Assembly (NCBI GenBank): GCA_964399665.1
Contig: CAYNSI010000132.1
Span: 1 to 6,296 of the forward strand
Direction: 5' to 3'
DNA length: 6,296 nucleotides
Source: Avisuccinivibrio_A sp964399665
Lineage (GTDB): Bacteria; Pseudomonadota; Gammaproteobacteria; Enterobacterales; Succinivibrionaceae
The notes beneath the pieces were generated by a model. That model made no database searches and was not told the origin of the DNA. It saw nothing but the letters and a program-made list of their open reading frames with translations. Every line of letters begins with the position of its first letter. Position 1 is the first letter of the stretch. This document shows positions 1 to 4,766 of the stretch, piece after piece. Made by a program: the position numbers and the translations under genes.

Positions 1-440
1 AAAGCTGGTTTGCCTTTGATCATTTTTATTCTGATGCCGCATTCAGGGAAGTACTTCCCATAGTTTTCAAGGATAAGTCCAACCCCCTTGATGTTTTAAA
101 GGAGCAGAGTTTCCCGGAGAATGCCGATAACTGGTGGCTGAGCCAGTTTTTGGACTGCTTTAGCGAAGATCAGATAATAGCAATACTGGGAAAGATCAAA
201 ACTGCCTTAAAACCTGAAGCCAGAATTTATATTCTCGAGCTTTTTTCAGACAATCAAAGATTTGAGGCGGCAAATTTCAGTATTAATGCTTCAAGCCTTT
301 ATTTTTCCTGTCTTGCCAACGGTAACTCACGTTTTTACCGCAAAGCGCGTTTTTGTAATTTAATCAGCAGGGCAGGACTTGATATCAGATCATGTACCGA
401 GAATATCGGGCTTGGACATACTCTTTTGGAGCTTGCCTGA
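1..440 (+). CDS. SAM-dependent O-methyltransferase-like protein of an aryl polyene cluster (5' partial; SAM-binding core apparently missing)
   Basis: The frame is open from base 3 to the TGA at 438-440 (145 residues visible; the start lies outside the window). The C-terminal part resembles class I methyltransferases of the Methyltransf_2 (COMT-like) type: WWLSQFLDCFSEDQ at visible residues 44-57 matches the conserved 'hDWsDE' block, followed by a helix ending in ALKPEARIYILE and a C-terminal region with NGNSRFYR. In APE clusters such an enzyme is expected to methylate the aryl head group. What is odd is the N-terminal part: residues 5-32 (FDHFYSDAAFREVLPIVF, then NPLDV) look like the segment just before SAM motif I (DVGGGxG), but no glycine-rich motif follows. 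The sequence goes directly to LKEQSFPENADNWW, which normally lies about 60-75 residues later. The reading frame is intact. This could be a real in-frame deletion, giving a probably inactive enzyme, or an assembly artefact. It probably corresponds to apeA or apeB; I am not sure of the letter. Confidence 0.8.
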   Translation, partial: SWFAFDHFYSDAAFREVLPIVFKDKSNPLDVLKEQSFPENADNWWLSQFLDCFSEDQIIAILGKIKTALKPEARIYILELFSDNQRFEAANFSINASSLYFSCLANGNSRFYRKARFCNLISRAGLDIRSCTENIGLGHTLLELA

Positions 441-443
441 ATA

Positions 444-1178
444 ATGGAACTTTCTTTTGCGATAAAAGAGGTGTCGGTTAAAGCCCCTAAGATAAACTCA
501 TTATCAGAATTTAAAGCCTGTCTTGAATTAGGAGTGCTGCCAAATGATGCTCCTATGCCCAAAGTTACGACTCTTGGCATGATGACGGCAAGGAGGCTTA
601 ATTCAGGCTCCCGCCTGGCAGCTGACTTGGCAGCAGAAATATTCAAGGGGTATCCTGACATCGAAGCTGCGGTCTTTGTAAGCCGTCACGGCGAACTTGA
701 GCGCAACTTTAGTATCTTAAGCAATTTGGCATCACAACAGGAAGTTTCTCCTACTGACTTTACCATGTCAGTACACAATGCTGCAGGAGCTGCTGCTACC
801 ATAGCTTCTCAAAAAGCCCTGCCGGTAAGCTCACTTGCAGCAGGTTCGGAGAGCTTTATCCAGGGGCTTATTGAAGCGGTTCTTTTTCTAAATGAAGGCT
901 GCCAAAAAGTGCTCTTAGTTGACTTTGAAGGCAGGATCCCCGAATTTTACAGGTCTTATCTGCCTGCAAATGCGGTAAATTTCCCCTATGCTGCAGCTCT
1001 GGTACTCTCACCGGGGGCTGATTTTATGCTCAAAGCAGGAGGGGATTTTAGTGACGGGGTGGATCTTATAAATGCCCCTGAAATTGCCGCATTTGAGTTT
1101 GTAAAGTTCTATCTTGGGCAGCAAAGCCTCTTGTCCTTTAGGGCTCCTTCCAATTGTTATGAGATTGTGAGACTTTAG
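444..1178 (+). CDS. apeC: Half-size beta-ketoacyl synthase-like protein, probable chain length factor of the APE ketosynthase
   Basis: A 244-residue protein resembling the stand-alone N-terminal ketoacyl-synthase domain family (ketoacyl-synt_2 type), about half the length of a FabF-like ketosynthase. The block SPTDFTMSVHNAAG (residues 102-115) and the following SSLAAGSESFIQGLIEA (129-145) correspond to the thiolase-fold region that carries the nucleophilic cysteine in active ketosynthases. Here the equivalent position appears to be alanine, and the only cysteines (26, 153, 238) lie elsewhere. The protein is therefore expected to be non-condensing. In characterised APE systems ApeC pairs with the active ketosynthase ApeO as a KS:CLF heterodimer, and I infer the same role; ApeO would be encoded outside this window. 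The start ATG at 444 lies 3 nt after the upstream stop, with GGAG at 428-431 as a plausible but rather distant ribosome binding site. The stop codon abuts the next ATG (TAGATG). Confidence 0.85.
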   Translation: MELSFAIKEVSVKAPKINSLSEFKACLELGVLPNDAPMPKVTTLGMMTARRLNSGSRLAADLAAEIFKGYPDIEAAVFVSRHGELERNFSILSNLASQQEVSPTDFTMSVHNAAGAAATIASQKALPVSSLAAGSESFIQGLIEAVLFLNEGCQKVLLVDFEGRIPEFYRSYLPANAVNFPYAAALVLSPGADFMLKAGGDFSDGVDLINAPEIAAFEFVKFYLGQQSLLSFRAPSNCYEIVRL

Positions 1179-1934
1179 ATGGGAAGGCTTAGAAGATACT
1201 GGCGTATCGGCGGTACAGGTTTTGGCTTTATGCTCTTTGCTGCCGGGGCATTTTTGCTGTGGTTTGTATGGCTGCCCTTATTGTCATTGTTTTTCAGGGA
1301 GAAACAAAGCAGGCGTCATTATTTCAGGGTCAGTATCTCAAAAAGTTTTCAGGTGTTCCTGCGTTTGTTGGAGTTGATGCAGATCTTAAGGCTTGAGATT
1401 GCAGATTTGGGGATCTTAAGGGAATATCGCGGCTGTCTTTTTTTGGTAAATCACCCGACACTTTTAGATTATGTCATCATGACCGCTCTCGTTCCTGAAG
1501 CTACCTGTATGGTAAAAGGGGAACTTCTTGACAACTTTTTTATGGGAAGAGTAATTAGAGGCGCCGATTACATCAGCAACCAGAGTGAAAATGATTTGCT
1601 TGAAGACTGCAGGCGACGGTTAAAGGCCGGGGAGAATATTTTGATTTTTCCTGAAGGGACGCGAACTGCCGCATCCGATCATAAATTAAAGCGAGGGGCT
1701 GCCAACATCGCTCTGCGCTGCGGGGCGGACGTGCAGTTTATTAAGATAGATGTAAGCGAACCTTTTCTGGATAAAATACATGCATGGTATGAGGCGCCGG
1801 AGCGCAAACCCAGGTTTGAGGTAAGGCTCGGGCCCTACTTTGCCTTTGATCTGTTCAGGTGCAGGGAGGAAGAGGACATGCCCCGTGCCGTACGCAGGCT
1901 GAACCGGGAGTTTGCCCAAAATCTGTATCTTTAA
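1179..1934 (+). CDS. apeD: PlsC-family (LPLAT) 1-acylglycerol-3-phosphate-type acyltransferase
   Basis: A 251-residue integral-membrane acyltransferase. A hydrophobic segment at about residues 14-39 (GFGFMLFAAGAFLLWFVW) should anchor it in the inner membrane. The catalytic HX4D motif is NHPTLLD (91-97, His92 and Asp97). Block II is around GADYISNQ (128-135), and the acceptor phosphate-binding block FPEGTRT is at 157-163, followed by KRGAA. All the canonical blocks are present in order and at normal spacing, so the enzyme should be active. Its substrate in APE assembly is not defined by sequence; transfer of an acyl group (fatty acyl or polyene) to the lipid anchor is the reasonable inference. 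The ATG at 1179 directly follows the upstream stop and has no strong Shine-Dalgarno sequence, which suggests translation coupled to apeC. Confidence 0.92.
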   Translation: MGRLRRYWRIGGTGFGFMLFAAGAFLLWFVWLPLLSLFFREKQSRRHYFRVSISKSFQVFLRLLELMQILRLEIADLGILREYRGCLFLVNHPTLLDYVIMTALVPEATCMVKGELLDNFFMGRVIRGADYISNQSENDLLEDCRRRLKAGENILIFPEGTRTAASDHKLKRGAANIALRCGADVQFIKIDVSEPFLDKIHAWYEAPERKPRFEVRLGPYFAFDLFRCREEEDMPRAVRRLNREFAQNLYL

Positions 1935-1935
1935 C

Positions 1936-1940
1936 AGGGA
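1936..1940 (+). promoter_or_regulatory. Ribosome binding site deciding the apeE start
   Basis: AGGGA lies 10 nt before the ATG at 1951 and directly after the apeD stop codon. It supports 1951 rather than the in-frame ATG at 1912 as the translation start of the first ACP. Confidence 0.6.
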
Positions 1941-1950
1941 GATTAAGACC

Positions 1951-2217
1951 ATGGAAGAGCTTTGTGAGGAAATCAAAAAGCTTATTATTGAAAGCCTTAA
2001 TTTAGAAGATCTCACAACAGACGACATCAAAACTGATGAACCTCTGTTTAACGACGGCCTGGGGCTTGATTCTATCGATGCTTTGGAATTGGGGCTTGCC
2101 GTCAAAAACAAATACCAGGTGGGGCTTTCAGCCGAGAATGAGCAGATGAAGCAGCATTTTTATTCTGTCAAGACTTTGGCAGAGTATATTGCTTCGGTGC
2201 GGCAGACGAAGGAGTAA
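1951..2217 (+). CDS. apeE: Acyl carrier protein (first of two)
   Basis: An 88-residue acidic acyl carrier protein. The phosphopantetheine attachment site is LGLDSIDALEL, with Ser41 as the modified residue, preceded by a helix I typical of ACPs (EELCEEIKKLIIESLNLEDL). It would carry the aryl starter or the growing polyene as a thioester after activation by a 4'-phosphopantetheinyl transferase. The start at 1951 is chosen because an AGGGA ribosome binding site lies at 1936-1940 and helix I begins immediately after it. An in-frame ATG at 1912 would add 13 residues unlike any ACP and would overlap apeD. The gap to apeD is 16 nt. It is followed at once by a second ACP, the pair being a hallmark of APE clusters. 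Confidence 0.93.
   Translation: MEELCEEIKKLIIESLNLEDLTTDDIKTDEPLFNDGLGLDSIDALELGLAVKNKYQVGLSAENEQMKQHFYSVKTLAEYIASVRQTKE
2209..2214 (+). promoter_or_regulatory. Ribosome binding site of apeF
   Basis: A full AAGGAG sequence sits inside the last codons of apeE and ends 8 nt before the ATG at 2223. It is the best Shine-Dalgarno match in the window. It suggests strong translation of the second ACP, which is sensible for a carrier protein needed in excess. Confidence 0.7.
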
Positions 2218-2222
2218 GGATT

Positions 2223-2477
2223 ATGACTCAAGATGAGATATTTTCTGAGGTCAAAGATATTATCGTCAAGCTCTTTGAGATCGACGAGGACAAGGTGGTT
2301 TTGGAAGCCGGCCTTTTTGAGGATTTGGATTTGGACAGTATTGATGCCGTCGATATGGTGGTGCAGCTGCAGAAAAAAACCGGCCGCAAGGTTGATCCTG
2401 CAACTTTCAAGAAGGTAAGGACGGTTCAGGATGTCGTAGATGCTGTAGAAAAACTTTTAAATACCCCTAATCCTTGA
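2223..2477 (+). CDS. apeF: Acyl carrier protein (second of two)
   Basis: An 84-residue acyl carrier protein closer to the FabD/AcpP style than its neighbour. The attachment motif is LDLDSIDAVDMV, with Ser39 as the phosphopantetheine site. It is followed by KKTGRKVDPATFKKVRTVQDVVDAV, the usual helix II-III/IV region of an ACP. It differs clearly from apeE in helix I and the C-terminal half, so the two are not a recent duplication and probably have separate partners, for example starter loading versus chain elongation or transfer. It is preceded by a strong AAGGAG, with a 5-nt gap to apeE. Confidence 0.94.
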   Translation: MTQDEIFSEVKDIIVKLFEIDEDKVVLEAGLFEDLDLDSIDAVDMVVQLQKKTGRKVDPATFKKVRTVQDVVDAVEKLLNTPNP

Positions 2478-2490
2478 CGGTACCAAGGGC

Positions 2491-3057
2491 ATGTTGGTTA
2501 TCAAGACCGTATCTTCCCTGGTTCTGCTGCTGTGGCCGGTTTTTATCGCCTCAGGTTTTTACTTTGATAAGGTAAAGGAGACAGCCGCTGTTCTTTTGGG
2601 GCTGTGTCTGATACGTCTTCTGCTCCTCAAGGCAGAAAGAAAAGTCTTTAAGGAAGCCTTAGGACTTGTGACCATAATTGCTGTGCTTTTGTGTCTTGCT
2701 GTTCTGATCCTCAACCGTACGCAGTTTTTTTTGTATTATCCTGCGGCAGTAAGCTTTATTATGCTGGCAGTTTTTTTCTCCTCCCTTTATGCCAAAACTT
2801 CTGCAGTTGAAAAAATTGCCAGGCTTAGTGATCCTAATCTTCCAGAGTTTGCGGTGCGCTATACCAGAAAGGTAACTAAAGCCTGGTGTCTTTTTTTTCT
2901 TGCCAACGGATCTTTTGCCCTGATTACGGCACTTTTAGGCGATTACAGACTGTGGACCCTGTACAACTGTCTGATCTCCTATATTCTTATGGGGCTTATG
3001 TTTGCAGGGGAATATTTAATTCGCATCAAGGTTAAAAAGCAGCATGACAGGACTTAA
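2491..3057 (+). CDS. apeG: Polytopic membrane protein, COG4648-like, conserved in APE clusters
   Basis: A 188-residue, very hydrophobic protein with about six predicted membrane segments: residues 7-24, 32-47, 55-74, 79-99, 131-149 and 155-175. The charged loop between segments 4 and 5 (about 100-130) contains EKIARLSDPNLPEF and RYTRKVTKAW, which fit the conserved loop of the uncharacterised COG4648 family. The C-terminus is basic (KVKKQHDRT), suggesting it is cytoplasmic. Its biochemical role is unknown. Its constant position between the ACPs and the AMP-ligase suggests help in membrane assembly or presentation of the polyene, which is inference. The gap to apeF is 13 nt, with only a close AAGGG (2485-2489) before the ATG. 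Its end overlaps apeH by 14 nt. Three T7-T8 tracts lie within the gene. Confidence 0.85.
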   Translation: MLVIKTVSSLVLLLWPVFIASGFYFDKVKETAAVLLGLCLIRLLLLKAERKVFKEALGLVTIIAVLLCLAVLILNRTQFFLYYPAAVSFIMLAVFFSSLYAKTSAVEKIARLSDPNLPEFAVRYTRKVTKAWCLFFLANGSFALITALLGDYRLWTLYNCLISYILMGLMFAGEYLIRIKVKKQHDRT

Positions 3058-4435
3058 GTTTACGAAGATTTGTTCCCTCCTTGAAGCAAAAAGGGATGAG
3101 AACATACTCTTTTACAGAAAAGATCTTAGTGCAGTTACCGTAAAAGACCTGCGCTCTGCTGCAGCTTATCTTGCGCAGGAACTTCAGAAGATTCCAGAAA
3201 AAAGAGCAGCTCTTCCTCCTGTAAGAGGAGATCTTTTCGTACTGTGCCTGTATGCAGCCTTAGCGGCTCAAAAAGAAGTTGTGCTGCTGCCTGAAAATGA
3301 TCCTTCCTGTTTTCAAAAGTACCAAAATTTCTATGATTTTGTGCTCTCTAACAAGACTTTTCCTTCTCTTTTGGACCCTGATAAGCCTGATTTTAAGGCT
3401 GCGGTAAACTCCTTAACCAAAAGGGCCAAAGATTCTGAAAATATCGGCTCTTATAAGCTGCCGGTACCAGATCTTGAAGGTAAGATCCTGTTTTTTACCT
3501 CGGGCTCCACAGGAGATCCCAAACCCGTGTCAAAGACTCTTGCAGTTATGGAGCAGGAAAGCAGGATGCTCTTTGATCTTTTATCACCGAAGGTCATGGA
3601 TACTATGCTTCTTGCCACGGTATATCCCGGGCATCTTTACGGCATGACGGCAAGGATCATGCTGCCTTTGTGTTTTTCCCTGCCTTCTTTTTGCGACATG
3701 ATCCACTATACGGAGGAGCTTTGTGCTCTTTCTGAGGGCAGCTACCTTCTAGTCACCAGTCCGGTTTTTCTGGCGCATCTTGATTTGAATCTTGTCCCAC
3801 CCAGGCACATCAAGGTCATCATCAGTGCAGGAGGCTTTTTGGATGATGCCGTGGCACAAAGGGTACAGCAGTGGAGCGGGGCTGAGATCTTTGAGATCTA
3901 TGGCAGTACGGAAAGCGGGGTTATGGGTTGGCGCTGGCGCCGGGATCCTTTAACGCAATTTTCAACATTCCCCAAGGTTTACTTTCTTAAGAAAGGACGT
4001 CACTTTGTTATCAACTCTCCTTTAGTCCCCTCAGGAGAACACAGGATCTCAGACTATCTTGAGTTTTTCCCCGACGGCACCTTTCATCCTGCAGGACGTC
4101 TTGATGCCGTGGTAAAAATTGATGAAAAGCGTATTAATCTTGCCGCGGTGAAAAAAATTATTGAGAAAACCCCTGAGGTGGCGGAGGCTGCGGTTGTAAG
4201 TTACAGCTTAAGGGAACGCACTTTCATAGGAGCTGTTATTGTGCCTGCAGGGCCTTTTGACAAGGATGCCAAAACAAAACTGCAAAAGATCATAAAAAAT
4301 CAGGTGGCAGTGGAGCTTGGCATCAAGGCAAGGCCCAGGCGCATTATCTTTGTTGATAAAATTCCTGCTAACAGTATGGGCAAGTATAACCTTGCAAAAT
4401 TACGGGAGCTTTTTGATGTTGATGCTGCCTCATGA
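3044..4435 (+). CDS. apeH: AMP-dependent aryl/acyl-ACP ligase (ANL superfamily)
   Basis: A 463-residue adenylate-forming enzyme. The P-loop-like A3 motif FTSGSTGDPKPVSK is at residues 151-164, the A5 motif EIYGSTE at 284-290, the hinge region GRLDAVVKIDEKRINL at 351-366, and the C-terminal A10 motif IPANSMGKYN at 440-449, in which Lys447 is the predicted catalytic lysine of adenylation. The protein is complete and at the short end for ANL enzymes, as is usual for this subgroup. In studied APE systems ApeH activates 4-hydroxybenzoate-type starters and loads them onto the cluster ACP; the exact aryl acid here cannot be read from the sequence. The start ATG lies inside the end of apeG with only a weak AAGG upstream (3028-3031), pointing to coupled translation. 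Confidence 0.93.
   Translation: MTGLKFTKICSLLEAKRDENILFYRKDLSAVTVKDLRSAAAYLAQELQKIPEKRAALPPVRGDLFVLCLYAALAAQKEVVLLPENDPSCFQKYQNFYDFVLSNKTFPSLLDPDKPDFKAAVNSLTKRAKDSENIGSYKLPVPDLEGKILFFTSGSTGDPKPVSKTLAVMEQESRMLFDLLSPKVMDTMLLATVYPGHLYGMTARIMLPLCFSLPSFCDMIHYTEELCALSEGSYLLVTSPVFLAHLDLNLVPPRHIKVIISAGGFLDDAVAQRVQQWSGAEIFEIYGSTESGVMGWRWRRDPLTQFSTFPKVYFLKKGRHFVINSPLVPSGEHRISDYLEFFPDGTFHPAGRLDAVVKIDEKRINLAAVKKIIEKTPEVAEAAVVSYSLRERTFIGAVIVPAGPFDKDAKTKLQKIIKNQVAVELGIKARPRRIIFVDKIPANSMGKYNLAKLRELFDVDAAS
4403..4408 (+). promoter_or_regulatory. Ribosome binding site deciding the apeI start
   Basis: CGGGAG lies inside the end of apeH, 7 nt before the ATG at 4416. It favours 4416 over the in-frame ATGs at 4317 (deep inside apeH) and 4422. 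Confidence 0.55.
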
Positions 4436-4766
4436 TTTTAAGGTGATAAGGGAAAATGATAATGAGGCTTATGCCTTGTTTACCCTGACTGAGGATTTGG
4501 GATGGTTTCAGGGGCATTTCCCTGAGTATGCTCTGCTGCCCGGGGTTGCCCAGATCTATTTTTTGAATAAGATCCTGCAGGAGGTCTTTGGCAGCGCCCT
4601 TTGGATCAAGGGATTTTCAGACCTTAAATTTATGCGCCCCATGCTCCCTTTGTCATCAGGCAGGCTGAAGCTTACAAGAAAAGAGGCAGGTAAGTTTTCC
4701 TTTGTGCTTTATGACATAACAGAAGACAGTGAGATTTTATGTGCCAAGGGGAACTTTAAAACATGA
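4416..4766 (+). CDS. apeI: Small hot-dog-fold 3-hydroxyacyl-ACP dehydratase (FabZ/FabA-like)
   Basis: A 116-residue single hot-dog-domain protein of the predicted 3-hydroxyacyl-ACP dehydratase type (FabZ/FabA-like, COG4706-like). WFQGHFPEYALLPGV (residues 30-44) contains the catalytic-loop histidine (His34) and the PGV turn that starts the central helix. FabZ has Glu and FabA has Asp six residues after the proline of that turn; here the position is Tyr48, so the usual acidic partner is not in this chain. In studied APE systems ApeI works together with a second dehydratase, ApeP, which would be encoded outside this window. The reaction is dehydration of the 3-hydroxyacyl-ACP to build the conjugated polyene. 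The start at 4416 overlaps apeH by 20 nt, and its stop overlaps the apeJ start (ATGA). Confidence 0.88.
   Translation: MLMLPHDFKVIRENDNEAYALFTLTEDLGWFQGHFPEYALLPGVAQIYFLNKILQEVFGSALWIKGFSDLKFMRPMLPLSSGRLKLTRKEAGKFSFVLYDITEDSEILCAKGNFKT

Noticed and set aside
335..661. Minus-strand open frame of 108 codons
   Set aside because: It lies antisense across the methyltransferase end and apeC start, both well supported on the + strand; its translation has no recognisable family features.
1912..1950. Upstream in-frame ATG extending the first ACP by 13 residues
   Set aside because: It overlaps the end of apeD, adds sequence not typical of ACPs, and the ribosome binding site at 1936-1940 points to 1951.
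1686..2111. Minus-strand open frame of 141 codons
   Set aside because: It is antisense to the apeD C-terminus and the apeE ACP, and is explained as a shadow of those conserved coding frames.
2228..2418. Open frames on both strands (2228-2410 minus, 2233-2418 plus) inside the second ACP
   Set aside because: Both are out of frame with a clear ACP; the composition is low-complexity (Ser-rich or Trp/Arg-rich) as expected of shadow frames.
4317..4415. Upstream in-frame ATG extending apeI by 33 residues
   Set aside because: It would lie deep in the apeH C-terminal domain; the hot-dog fold needs no such extension, and CGGGAG at 4403-4408 supports 4416.
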